This document shows, in pieces, positions 1-5,875 of a stretch of 5,875 nt of DNA (position 1 is its first letter; every line of letters starts with the position of its first letter). Below the pieces are notes generated by a model. That model saw only the letters and a list, made by a program, of their open reading frames with translations, made no database searches and had not been told where the DNA came from. Position numbers and translations under genes: made by a program. Source of the stretch: Cryomorphaceae bacterium (GTDB lineage: Bacteria > Bacteroidota > Bacteroidia > Flavobacteriales > Schleiferiaceae); NCBI GenBank assembly GCA_013911625.1, contig JACESW010000085.1:1-5875 (forward strand). Reading direction: 5' to 3'.

Positions 1-219
1 GATGTTGCCAATGCCTTTGTTAGGGCGCTGGCGCATGATGTCGTAATCCTCGTCGCTTTGGGTGGGTTTTCCGTTAATGCGAATATCGTTCTCCACAAGA
101 ATGGGCGTATCCTTTGAGACCGGGCGCAAGCCGGAACAGCTACCCAGCGTTAATAAGGCCAAAGCCACGGTAAGGTGGCGCAAGGAAATAGCATGTATTT
201 TAGCAGGAAATTTGATCAC
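1..219 (-). CDS. tamL: TamL-like BamA/TamA-family outer-membrane assembly lipoprotein (N-terminal part; gene continues past the left edge)
   Basis: The reverse strand stays open from a GTG at 219 to the window edge, giving 73 codons. In-frame TAG and TAA lie just upstream, so the start is this GTG or a TTG at 183. The N-terminus is a lipoprotein signal peptide: basic residues K3, K7 and R14, a hydrophobic core LTVALALLTL, and lipobox LGSC with the lipidated Cys at residue 28. The TTG start would shorten this to a 15-residue signal. The residues after the Cys (SGLRPVS) lack the acidic surface-export signal, which suggests a periplasm-facing anchor. The mature start (PILVENDIRINGK, then IMRQRPNKGIG) resembles the beginning of Bacteroidota TamL proteins, which carry POTRA domains and a C-terminal Omp85 barrel and help insert outer-membrane proteins. 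Neither POTRA domains nor barrel are visible here, so the family call rests on this short N-terminal pattern and on the neighbouring SpoU methyltransferase and porT genes. Another lipoprotein cannot be excluded. Confidence 0.65.
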   Translation of the reverse strand, partial: MIKFPAKIHAISLRHLTVALALLTLGSCSGLRPVSKDTPILVENDIRINGKPTQSDEDYDIMRQRPNKGIGNI

Positions 220-221
220 AA

Positions 222-962
222 GTGCTTACTAAAAACTCAGAAAAGCTCATTCGCAGTTTAGCTCAACGCAAGAACCGTAAAAAAACGGGACTCTTTGTTG
301 CTGAGGGAATGAAGTTAGTACGAGATTTTGTTTCCGCAGGCATATCGGCCGACATTGTTTATCATGTAGACGATCTTGGCGAAGATTTCCGCGACGTACG
401 TTGCGTACAAATTTCTGAAGCGGAAATGAAGCGCATCACATTCTTAGAGACACCTTCTCCCATTTTAGCGCTATTCGAGCAGCCAAATTTTGGGGTGGAA
501 GATTTTAAGCAGGCCAATTTTATCTTGCTCCTGGACCGCGTACAAGACCCAGGTAATATGGGTACGCTGTTGCGCACAGCCCTATGGTACGGGGTAGATT
601 GCGTTGCCACCACGGTAGGAACGGTAGATCCTTTTTCGCCCAAAGTGGTACAGAGTTCCATGAGTGCTCATGCCTTTAGTCGTATCGTACAGCTCGAAGA
701 GGAGCAATGGGCAGCATGGGCCGGTGAGAAGGGCTTTAGCTGGGTCATCGCAGATATGCACGGTGAAGATTCAAAGAATTTTAATTGGCCGGAGAAAACC
801 ATTTTGGTGATGGGCAATGAAGGGCAAGGGCCTTCTGAATTCTTGAAGGAGCAAGGTCCAGCCATTACTTTGGCTGGTGATGCGTCAAGGATGGAAAGTC
901 TAAATGTTGCGGTCAGTGGGGCTACGCTGCTTTACGCGCACGCTTGTTCAATCGGCTCTTAA
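222..962 (+). CDS. SpoU/TrmH-family (SPOUT) RNA 2'-O-methyltransferase, RlmB-like
   Basis: The 246-aa protein is a class IV SAM-dependent enzyme that would methylate a ribose 2'-OH in rRNA or tRNA. The three SpoU motifs are all present. Motif 1 is DRVQDPGNMGTLLRTA at 105-120, with the conserved Asn112 and Arg118. Motif 2 is MGNEGQGPS at 197-205. Motif 3 is ESLNVAVSG at 225-233. Motifs 2 and 3 form the trefoil knot that binds SAM. Residues 1 to about 95 match the SpoU substrate-binding domain, including the typical opening LTKN...IRSL and GLFVAEG at 23-29. The start is a GTG; an in-frame TGA at 213-215 excludes anything longer, and the conserved LTKN excludes anything much shorter. No Shine-Dalgarno is well placed (AGGA at 205-208 is 13 nt away). 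The SMSAHAF stretch at 146-152 departs from the usual SMGAxFR. The RNA target (23S, as in RlmB, or a tRNA) cannot be told from sequence. The 3' end overlaps the convergent permease gene. Confidence 0.92.
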   Translation: MLTKNSEKLIRSLAQRKNRKKTGLFVAEGMKLVRDFVSAGISADIVYHVDDLGEDFRDVRCVQISEAEMKRITFLETPSPILALFEQPNFGVEDFKQANFILLLDRVQDPGNMGTLLRTALWYGVDCVATTVGTVDPFSPKVVQSSMSAHAFSRIVQLEEEQWAAWAGEKGFSWVIADMHGEDSKNFNWPEKTILVMGNEGQGPSEFLKEQGPAITLAGDASRMESLNVAVSGATLLYAHACSIGS

Positions 963-1776
963 ATCTCAGATTCAGAAGCACTCCGCCAATTACTAGCGCT
1001 ATTCCAAGATACATTTGGGCGTTTGGAATAAAGTCGAACAAGACCACATCCCAAGTAAGTGCGAAGATGACTCCTATGTATTTCAGTGGCGCGACCGTAT
1101 TCACTTCGGAGAGCTGGTAGCTCTTAGTCATATAGAGTTGTGCGAATTGGGTCATTAGACCGATGCCTAAGAGTAGGAGCCAATCCGTGCCAACGGGAGT
1201 GACCCAGTTGAAAAAGCTGAAAGCAATCATGATGGGCAGCGCGACTAACGGAAAGTACATGACCACCACGAGCGGCTCTTCGTCCTTTAGTTTGCGGATG
1301 CTGTTGTAGGCCAGACCAGAGAACATGCTGGAGAATATACCCAGAGCCATCAGTGCCGGCGGAATCTGAGCGCTAGATCCTTTAACGACTACAATCCCTG
1401 CGAAGGAAACGACAAAGAAGAGCCATTGCACCCAGCGCGTTCGCTCGCCAAGGAGTATTCCAGCGATGAATGCAGTGAAAAACGGACTGAGGTATTGAAT
1501 GGTTACCGCGGCACTGAGCGGCATCTTTTGAATGGTATAAAAGAAGACAGTGAGGGCTGTCGTACCTGCGATTCCTCGGATTAAGAGCCACTTTTTATTG
1601 TTGCCCCAAGGATTGACTCTCTTGCGACGAAGCAGCAGGTAACTGATGACAAATGTGATTAAGGAACGAAACAGGACCAATTCTGTCGCGGGCAAGTGCG
1701 GTAAGAATTTTACCATGAGGTTGACGGCTGCAAAACACCCGACAGAGATAAGCATGTAGCCGACGCCTTTATTCAC
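922..1776 (-). CDS. EamA/DMT-superfamily permease
   Basis: The 284-aa integral inner-membrane protein has about ten hydrophobic segments in two homologous halves, the usual EamA (drug/metabolite transporter) arrangement and length. In the first half, LSPFFTAFIAGILLGERT (96-113) is the classic EamA end-of-repeat motif. The second half has the matching region at 229-270 (APLKYIGVIFALTWDVVLF, then YLGIALVIGGVLLNL). The C-terminus is a short basic cytoplasmic tail (RFKSRLNKRARK). These proteins move amino acids, nucleobases, other metabolites or drugs, usually as exporters. Nothing in the sequence identifies the substrate. The start is a GTG whose G is the last base of the porT stop codon (TAGTG), which points to translational coupling to porT on one mRNA. 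The gene ends 41 bp inside the convergent methyltransferase gene, so the last 13 codons and the stop are read on both strands. It is probably the third gene of a ubiE-porT-permease unit. Confidence 0.88.
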   Translation of the reverse strand: MNKGVGYMLISVGCFAAVNLMVKFLPHLPATELVLFRSLITFVISYLLLRRKRVNPWGNNKKWLLIRGIAGTTALTVFFYTIQKMPLSAAVTIQYLSPFFTAFIAGILLGERTRWVQWLFFVVSFAGIVVVKGSSAQIPPALMALGIFSSMFSGLAYNSIRKLKDEEPLVVVMYFPLVALPIMIAFSFFNWVTPVGTDWLLLLGIGLMTQFAQLYMTKSYQLSEVNTVAPLKYIGVIFALTWDVVLFDFIPNAQMYLGIALVIGGVLLNLRFKSRLNKRARKAA

Positions 1777-2468
1777 TATTCGAAGGAGAAATTAATGAGG
1801 ATGGCACGGTTACGGATACCGTCAAAGGCCTCCACAGGCAAGGTGCCGTCTTGAACCAACAAATTCGTCATTCCCCAGGCGGCGCGGATTTGAGGAGAGA
1901 ATTTGAAGTATTCAAAGTAGAAATCGGCTCCCAAGCCAATCTCGTAATCTGCGCCATGGCGCTGAAGTTTAAACAGGTTATCGTCCACCACTTTTGCCTT
2001 TGAGGCAAGGTCGTTCGTGTAGCGAATACCGCCCATTAAGAACAACCGGTAGTTGTCAATGCGTACCGATTTGAATTTAAGGTGTAGCGGGAATTGGACG
2101 TAGGAGCTCTCAATCTGACGCGTGGCGATCACGCGCTCGTCGGTAAACGGGTTGATTAAATCAAAATGCAATCGACGCACGGTGGCTGCAAAGCCCGGGG
2201 TAAAACGCAAATCAAAGTGTTCGCTTAATCTCAAGTTCGAGATGATGTTGATGTTGTAGCCCGGAAGGGCCTCACTCTCTACACCGAAGATATCTGGGTT
2301 TTGACTGAGGTCTTTGAGGTCCATGTTGAAGTTGTAGTAATTCAACCCCATATGGAATCCGAAGTGCAGCGGATTTTGATCGTACAGCGGCTGGTTGCGT
2401 AGACGCGAAAATTGCGCGCTCGCCAATAGCGGTAGAGCAAATAAAATGACTGCAATGCGAATTCTCAT
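1776..2468 (-). CDS. porT: PorT/SprT, type IX secretion system outer-membrane beta-barrel protein
   Basis: The 230-aa protein begins with a signal peptide (MRIRIAVILFALPLLASAQ; likely cleavage after residue 18 or 19). The mature part alternates polar and aromatic residues as expected of an eight-strand outer-membrane barrel. It carries features I associate with PorT: LHFGFHMGLNYYNFNM at 34-49, the segment SSYVQFPLHLKFKS (121-134), then NYRLFLMGGIRYTNDLASK (139-157), and a strand-like C-terminus ILINFSFE. In Porphyromonas gingivalis and Flavobacterium, PorT/SprT is required for type IX secretion of proteins with C-terminal sorting domains; its exact role in the machine is less clear. The ATG start fits the signal peptide. 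It lies 22 nt downstream of ubiE on the same strand and overlaps the permease start by one base, so the three are probably co-transcribed. The position beside ubiE and near a SpoU methyltransferase and a TamL-like gene supports PorT over a generic outer-membrane beta-barrel family. Confidence 0.9.
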   Translation of the reverse strand: MRIRIAVILFALPLLASAQFSRLRNQPLYDQNPLHFGFHMGLNYYNFNMDLKDLSQNPDIFGVESEALPGYNINIISNLRLSEHFDLRFTPGFAATVRRLHFDLINPFTDERVIATRQIESSYVQFPLHLKFKSVRIDNYRLFLMGGIRYTNDLASKAKVVDDNLFKLQRHGADYEIGLGADFYFEYFKFSPQIRAAWGMTNLLVQDGTLPVEAFDGIRNRAILINFSFE

Positions 2469-2490
2469 CAGCTAAATAACGACTGTTGGC

Positions 2491-3225
2491 TTATTTTCTT
2501 GCTTGGTAAATGGAGGCAATACCAAAAGTTACAGGTTGCGTCTTCGTTGGCTTTAAGCCAGCTTTCTCCAGTTCCGTTTCGAAGGCCTTGCCGTAAGGGA
2601 AAGCTTTTACACTTTCAGGAAGGTAGGTATACGCTCTTGGATCTTTGCTGACCAATTTCCCTACGGTAGGAAGGATGGCTTTGAAATAGAACCAGTAGAT
2701 CTGTTTGAACGGGAAATACTGCGGTTGGCTAAATTCGAGTACGACCAATTGTCCGCCCGGCTTCAATACACGCGCCATGTCTTTCAACCCGTTGTGCAGA
2801 TTTTGAAAGTTACGTACTCCGAAAGCCACTGTAATCGCATCAAAAGTGTTATCTGGGTAGGGCAGGTTTTCACTATCGCCCAGTTCAAGAACAATCTTTT
2901 TGGCGAGCCCTTTCTTCGCTACTTTTTCGCGGCCTACGCTGAGCATTCCTTCGCTGATATCAGCGCCAGTAATATCGGCGCCAGTTCCTTTAGCGAGCGC
3001 AATAGCGAGGTCAGCGGTACCTGTGGCAACATCGAGCACGACCGAAGGAGAATCGGCCTTGATCATACGAACGACCTTACGGCGCCAACCCTTATCAATG
3101 TTCAAGGATAAGAGGTGATTCAAAAGATCGTAACGCTTTGAAATGTTGTTGAACATTTCTGCTACTTGTTCCTTCTTTTCAGCTTCGCTGTCGTGGTAGG
3201 GTTTGATGTTTTCTGCTCCCGCCAT
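2491..3225 (-). CDS. ubiE: Demethylmenaquinone methyltransferase UbiE/MenG
   Basis: The 244-aa SAM-dependent C-methyltransferase should catalyse the last step of menaquinone synthesis, since Bacteroidota use menaquinone rather than ubiquinone. Both UbiE signatures are present: [16 protein letters not shown] at 32-47, and [15 protein letters not shown] at 152-166. The SAM fold shows [11 protein letters not shown] at 64-74 (motif I), acidic D89 in [19 protein letters not shown] at 116-129, and AFGVRNF at 134-140. I chose the ATG at 3225 because family members begin close to the [18 protein letters not shown] block (8-25). The frame stays open to an ATG at 3336, but that would add 37 unlike residues, overlap the divergent exporter gene and swallow the promoter element at 3245-3252. 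UbiE is probably the first gene of the ubiE-porT-permease unit. One oddity is the back-to-back [10 protein letters not shown] at 81-90, encoded by a 15-base near-repeat. Confidence 0.95.
   Translation of the reverse strand: MAGAENIKPYHDSEAEKKEQVAEMFNNISKRYDLLNHLLSLNIDKGWRRKVVRMIKADSPSVVLDVATGTADLAIALAKGTGADITGADISEGMLSVGREKVAKKGLAKKIVLELGDSENLPYPDNTFDAITVAFGVRNFQNLHNGLKDMARVLKPGGQLVVLEFSQPQYFPFKQIYWFYFKAILPTVGKLVSKDPRAYTYLPESVKAFPYGKAFETELEKAGLKPTKTQPVTFGIASIYQARK
2952..2985. repeat. 15-base in-frame tandem near-repeat and overlapping 14-bp palindrome inside ubiE
   Basis: ATATCAGCGCCAGT at 2957-2970 recurs as ATATCGGCGCCAGT at 2972-2985, with one mismatch and a period of 15. It reads as five codons repeated ([10 protein letters not shown], UbiE residues 81-90) at the strand that ends in the SAM-ribose-binding acidic residue. 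Overlapping it, CGCTGATATCAGCG at 2952-2965 is a perfect palindrome. Both lie wholly within the coding region. The repeat may be an old slippage duplication, or codon-level coincidence. Confidence 0.5.
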
Positions 3226-3244
3226 TTGGTAAAATTTTCGGTGG

Positions 3245-3252
3245 CAAAGGTA
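3245..3252 (-). promoter_or_regulatory. Candidate Bacteroidota -7 promoter element (TACCTTTG) for ubiE
   Basis: On the reverse strand the 52-bp gap between the divergent ubiE and exporter starts contains TACCTTTG, a full match to the phylum's TAnnTTTG -7 consensus. It ends 19 bases before the ubiE ATG, which would give a leader of roughly 10-15 nt. I see no TTTG or TTG at the expected spacing of about 19 bases upstream, so the -33 half is weak. The leader just before the ATG is A/T rich (GAAAATTTTACCAA) with no Shine-Dalgarno, as is common in this phylum. It could drive the whole ubiE-porT-permease unit. Confidence 0.5.
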
Positions 3253-3277
3253 GGTCATAAGCCGTAACTTCGCCGGT

Positions 3278-5098
3278 ATGAGTGAAAGAACTACGGAATC
3301 GGACCCTAAGGCAGATAAAAAGCGTAAACCGCTCAAGATGAGCGACCTTGGTCAGCTCACTAAAATCTTCGCCTACGTTGGTCCAAACAAGGGCCTTTGG
3401 GCTTTGGGATTCGTGTTCCTCATTATAACCATGGTAACCTCCTTGTTGTTCCCAAAACTTTTGGGAGGATTGATGTCGTCTACACCGGAGAATCTCGGAG
3501 ACAATATGCTTATGATGATGGGACTCTTGCTCGTACAGAGTGTGGCGAGTTTTTTCCGTGTGGTTATTTTTGTAATGGTTACCGAGCGAGCGCTTGCCGC
3601 CATTCGTGAAGACCTCTACAGCCGATTAATTCATCTACCGATGAGTTTCTTTTCTGCCAAGCGTGTGGGAGAGTTGAACTCACGCGTGGCCTCAGATACA
3701 TCACAGATTGGGGAGACCCTAACGACCACCTTGGCCGAATTTCTACGCGGAATTTCCATGGTTGTTGGCGGGATTGCTATCCTCGCATTTACCTCGATCA
3801 AGCTGACCCTATTTATCGTTGCGGTCATCCCACCGCTCATCATCGTGACCATCATTTTTGGCCGATTCATTCGAAAATACGCCAAGAAGGTGCAGGATGA
3901 GGTGGCCGCCTCTAATACCATCGTTGAAGAAACTTTCGCCGGTATTCAGACCGTGAAAGCATTTGCCAACGAAACTTGGGAGCGCAGCCGCTATGCCAAA
4001 CGCATTAGCGCAGTGGTTGGGTTAGCAGTAAAAGGCGGTTATTACCGCGGTGCCTTTGCCAGCTTCATCACCTTTGGCCTCTTTGGTGCCATTGCTTTGA
4101 TCATTTGGTTCGGGGCGGATATGGTACATGAAGGTCAGCTGGCGGCAGAAAAGCTTAATGAATTCATTTTGTATGCCCTATTCATTGGTGGGTCCATAGG
4201 TGGATTGGCTTCTGTATATGCACAATTACAAAAAGCCATCGGTGCTACGGAAACCATCTTCGGATTGATGGAAGAGGAGCCTGAAATGGATGCAGTAGCT
4301 GTTCCAGCAGCACATGCTGAGGTGGCCGACATTACTTTCAAAGACGTACACTTTAGCTACCCTTCGCGCAGTGATGTTCCAGTCCTAAAATCGGTGTCTT
4401 TTGACCTTCAGCCGGGCAAAACTCTTGCTCTTGTTGGGCGTAGCGGTTCTGGTAAGAGTACCATTGCCTCGCTATTGATGCGATTCTACACTGTCGATAC
4501 AGGTGAAGTGACTGTTGGAAATACCGCACTTTCAGACATCGATCTAAAGGCATGGCGCGGCGCGTTGGCCTTTGTTCCTCAAGACGTGTTGCTATTTGGT
4601 GGTAGTATACGTGAGAACATTGCTTACGGCGATACACAGGCGAGCGAAGAACAAATTATCGAAGCAGCGAAGCAGGCCAATGCGTGGGAGTTTATTAGCG
4701 CATTCCCCGAAGGTCTTGAAACTACCGTTGGGGAGCGTGGTGTGCAGCTTAGTGGTGGACAGCGCCAACGCATTGCCATCGCGAGAGCACTGCTTAAAGA
4801 TCCTCAATTGCTCATCCTCGATGAGGCGACGAGCGCCTTGGATAGCGAGAGCGAACAACTCGTTCAGGAGGCCTTGGACCGCTTGATGAAAGGCCGTACC
4901 TCCGTAGTTATCGCCCACCGACTATCGACCATTCGAAACGCCGATCACATTCTGGTATTGAATCATGGGGAGGTTGCTGAACGCGGCACCCACGATGCGC
5001 TGATTGATAAAGGCGGCATCTATTCAGAATTGGTCAAGCTTCAAAACGTAGGAAAGGGAGAAAACACTTTAGCAGAGAATCCTTCACAGGAGGCCTAA
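3278..5098 (+). CDS. Half-size ABC exporter (fused transmembrane and ATPase domains, MsbA/BmrA/LmrA type)
   Basis: The 606-aa protein should act as a homodimer or heterodimer in the inner membrane, coupling ATP hydrolysis to export of a lipid, drug or peptide; the substrate cannot be read from sequence. A charged cytoplasmic head (1-37) precedes six predicted membrane segments, at about 39-59, 77-100, 157-175, 177-198, 262-281 and 295-315. The ATPase domain (about 350-590) is complete: A-loop Tyr361, Walker [10 protein letters not shown] at 387-395, Q-loop Gln435, x-loop TTVGERG at 482-488, signature LSGGQ at 491-495, Walker B LLILDE at 511-516 with catalytic Glu516, D-loop SALD at 519-522, and H-loop His547. 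Nothing is degenerate, so a self-sufficient homodimer is plausible. The ATG at 3278 is the first in a sensible position, with no Shine-Dalgarno. It diverges from ubiE across 52 bp and lies 31 bp upstream of the FtsB-like gene, with no hairpin between them, so read-through into the division gene is likely. Confidence 0.95.
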   Translation: MSERTTESDPKADKKRKPLKMSDLGQLTKIFAYVGPNKGLWALGFVFLIITMVTSLLFPKLLGGLMSSTPENLGDNMLMMMGLLLVQSVASFFRVVIFVMVTERALAAIREDLYSRLIHLPMSFFSAKRVGELNSRVASDTSQIGETLTTTLAEFLRGISMVVGGIAILAFTSIKLTLFIVAVIPPLIIVTIIFGRFIRKYAKKVQDEVAASNTIVEETFAGIQTVKAFANETWERSRYAKRISAVVGLAVKGGYYRGAFASFITFGLFGAIALIIWFGADMVHEGQLAAEKLNEFILYALFIGGSIGGLASVYAQLQKAIGATETIFGLMEEEPEMDAVAVPAAHAEVADITFKDVHFSYPSRSDVPVLKSVSFDLQPGKTLALVGRSGSGKSTIASLLMRFYTVDTGEVTVGNTALSDIDLKAWRGALAFVPQDVLLFGGSIRENIAYGDTQASEEQIIEAAKQANAWEFISAFPEGLETTVGERGVQLSGGQRQRIAIARALLKDPQLLILDEATSALDSESEQLVQEALDRLMKGRTSVVIAHRLSTIRNADHILVLNHGEVAERGTHDALIDKGGIYSELVKLQNVGKGENTLAENPSQEA

Positions 5099-5129
5099 AC
5101 TTCCGGGTCCAATTCGTAATTTTAAAGCA

Positions 5130-5447
5130 ATGAAGAAATTCCTCGAACATCCTGTGCTCAAAATTTTACTCAATCAATACGTCCTTACGGGCCTATTGTT
5201 TGCCGTATGGATGGTGTTCCTAGATGCGAACAATTACTTTATCCATTCGGAATTGGACCAGCAGATCGAATCCTTGGAAGCGGATATCGAGTTTTATGAA
5301 ACTTCTCTAGAACACGACCGTGAGCTTCTTCAGCAGCTCAATACCAATCCGGAAGCCTTTGAAACTTACGCCCGCGAAAATTTCGGAATGCACAAAGAAG
5401 GCGAAACTGTAACCATCATAGAAACTGACAACTCATCTGATGAGTGA
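5130..5447 (+). CDS. FtsB/DivIC-family septum formation initiator
   Basis: This is a 105-aa bitopic membrane protein of the usual length for the family. A short basic cytoplasmic N-terminus comes first, then one membrane helix at about 17-31 (YVLTGLLFAVWMVFL), then a coiled coil at about 38-72 rich in Glu, Leu and Gln. The conserved C-terminal block PEAFETYARENFGMHKEGE follows at 74-92. Proteins of this type join the FtsB-FtsL-FtsQ divisome subcomplex, which links septal peptidoglycan synthesis to the Z-ring. The Asp-Ala-Asn-Asn-Tyr after the helix matches the DxNxY typical of Bacteroidota members. The ATG at 5130 fits the family start. The gene is 31 bp downstream of the ABC exporter and overlaps mutA by 8 nt, so it is probably translated from a shared message. 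In Flavobacteriia I recall this gene usually sitting between uridine kinase and mutA; here the exporter takes the upstream place. Confidence 0.88.
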   Translation: MKKFLEHPVLKILLNQYVLTGLLFAVWMVFLDANNYFIHSELDQQIESLEADIEFYETSLEHDRELLQQLNTNPEAFETYARENFGMHKEGETVTIIETDNSSDE

Positions 5448-5875
5448 AACCACTAAAAGAACCTATCCACACGGAACCGCAGTAGAACCGCTTTACACTT
5501 CAGGACCACAAAACAACCCCGGCTTTCGAGCCCAACCTTGGTGGACCATGGTGCAAGAGCACCTCGTGGAAAAAGAATTTGCAGCCAATGATTGGGCACT
5601 AGAGCGCCTCAATCACGGTGCTTCCGGCTTGCTCTTCTACCTCACCGACGAGCATTATTTGCCGCGCATTTTAAAAGACATTCAGTTAGAGTACATCAAC
5701 CTTGGTCTAGTCATCGAGGGCAGTGGCCCCGCAGTGATGGAAGCCTTGTTGCACCACGCTCATAACGAGATTATTCCTGCGAGTAAACTCCGCGGATTTA
5801 TCAATATCGACCCCGTAGAAATTGCTGCACGCACCGGCATTTGGCACGAGGAGAAGATGTACGAACTGGGCGAGC
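5440..5875 (+). CDS. mutA: Methylmalonyl-CoA mutase small (beta) subunit, N-terminal part; gene continues past the right edge
   Basis: An open frame of 145 codons runs from the ATG at 5440 to the window end. It reads like the TIM-barrel region of the catalytically inactive small subunit of the heterodimeric B12-dependent mutase that interconverts methylmalonyl-CoA and succinyl-CoA (propionate metabolism). Recognisable parts are GTAVEPLYT at 12-20, PGFRAQPWWTMVQE at 27-40, AANDWALERLNHGASGLLFYL at 48-68, and LRGFINIDPVEIAARTG at 117-133. The residues RPWTIRQYAGF typical of the large catalytic subunit are absent. In-frame stops at 5410 and 5419 fix the start at or very near 5440. The start codon lies inside the end of the FtsB-like gene (ATGAGTGA, 8-nt overlap), which suggests translational coupling. 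The protein enters the barrel region after only about 11 residues, whereas small subunits I know have an extra N-terminal segment of some 40 residues. The large subunit gene would be expected just downstream. Confidence 0.85.
   Translation, partial: MSETTKRTYPHGTAVEPLYTSGPQNNPGFRAQPWWTMVQEHLVEKEFAANDWALERLNHGASGLLFYLTDEHYLPRILKDIQLEYINLGLVIEGSGPAVMEALLHHAHNEIIPASKLRGFINIDPVEIAARTGIWHEEKMYELGE

Noticed and set aside
196..203. TATTTTAG upstream of the methyltransferase as a -7 element
   Set aside because: It differs from TAnnTTTG at one fixed position and has no TTTG or TTG at the right distance upstream; too weak to annotate.
1783..1854. AAGGAG followed by ATG at 1795 on the plus strand, giving a short reading frame of about 19 codons
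   Set aside because: It is antisense to the conserved porT C-terminus, stops quickly and shows no recognisable protein; coincidental.
2725..3118. Plus-strand open frames of 128 and 72 codons across ubiE
   Set aside because: They lie entirely antisense to conserved UbiE motifs and have no family-like composition.
3265..3272. TAACTTCG as a -7 element for the ABC exporter
   Set aside because: One mismatch to consensus, no -33 partner, and it ends 5 bases before the ATG, which would place the transcript start on or after the start codon.
4572..4918. Open frames of about 100 codons on both strands within the exporter ATPase domain
   Set aside because: They are shadows of the strongly conserved ABC domain; the real frame contains every catalytic motif in this interval.
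5088..5093. Perfect AGGAGG near the end of the exporter gene
   Set aside because: It lies 36 bases before the next ATG, too far for ribosome binding, and falls in the exporter's Gln-Glu-Ala codons.
5117..5124. TAATTTTA as a -7 element for the FtsB-like gene
   Set aside because: One mismatch, no -33 element near 5094-5098, and only 5 bases before the ATG.
5099..5129. Possible terminator between the exporter and the FtsB-like gene
   Set aside because: The 31-bp gap has no inverted repeat followed by a T run.

Overview
The window looks like an ordinary chromosomal segment of a member of the Bacteroidota, most likely a Flavobacteriales-type marine or freshwater bacterium of moderate GC. The evidence is a PorT/SprT protein (type IX secretion, restricted to this phylum), a TamL-like lipoprotein start, a short Bacteroidota-style FtsB/DivIC protein followed by a methylmalonyl-CoA mutase small subunit, one clear TAnnTTTG -7 promoter element, and start codons without convincing Shine-Dalgarno sequences. 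All of this is inference from protein motifs read by eye; no search was run.

Layout. The left edge (1-219, minus) holds the first 73 codons of a TamL-like outer-membrane assembly lipoprotein. Only two bases separate it from the divergent start of a SpoU/TrmH-family RNA 2'-O-methyltransferase (222-962, plus). Facing that gene is a minus-strand cluster that reads right to left: ubiE/menG (3225-2491), porT (2468-1776) and an EamA/DMT-type permease (1776-922). porT and the permease share one base (TAGTG), and the permease runs 41 bp into the 3' end of the methyltransferase gene. A 52-bp gap with a good -7 element for ubiE separates this cluster from a plus-strand cluster. That cluster contains a 606-aa half-size ABC exporter (3278-5098), a 105-aa FtsB/DivIC-like cell-division protein (5130-5447) and the 5' end of mutA (5440 to the window edge), which overlaps the division gene by 8 nt.

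How the genes relate. Several are envelope functions: TamL (outer-membrane protein insertion), PorT (type IX secretion), the division protein and the exporter. The others are core metabolism (menaquinone, methylmalonyl-CoA) and RNA modification. The clustering looks like conserved housekeeping synteny, not a dedicated pathway. From memory, tamL / SpoU methyltransferase / porT / ubiE and FtsB-like / mutA are recurrent neighbourhoods in Flavobacteriia. The DMT permease between porT and the methyltransferase is the part I would not expect.

There are no RNA genes, insertion sequences, CRISPR arrays, phage genes or broken genes, and no gene-free stretch over 300 bases. I found no undescribed system. 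The observations worth a second look are small-scale: very tight gene junctions, a short in-frame tandem repeat in ubiE, and an apparently shortened MutA N-terminus.
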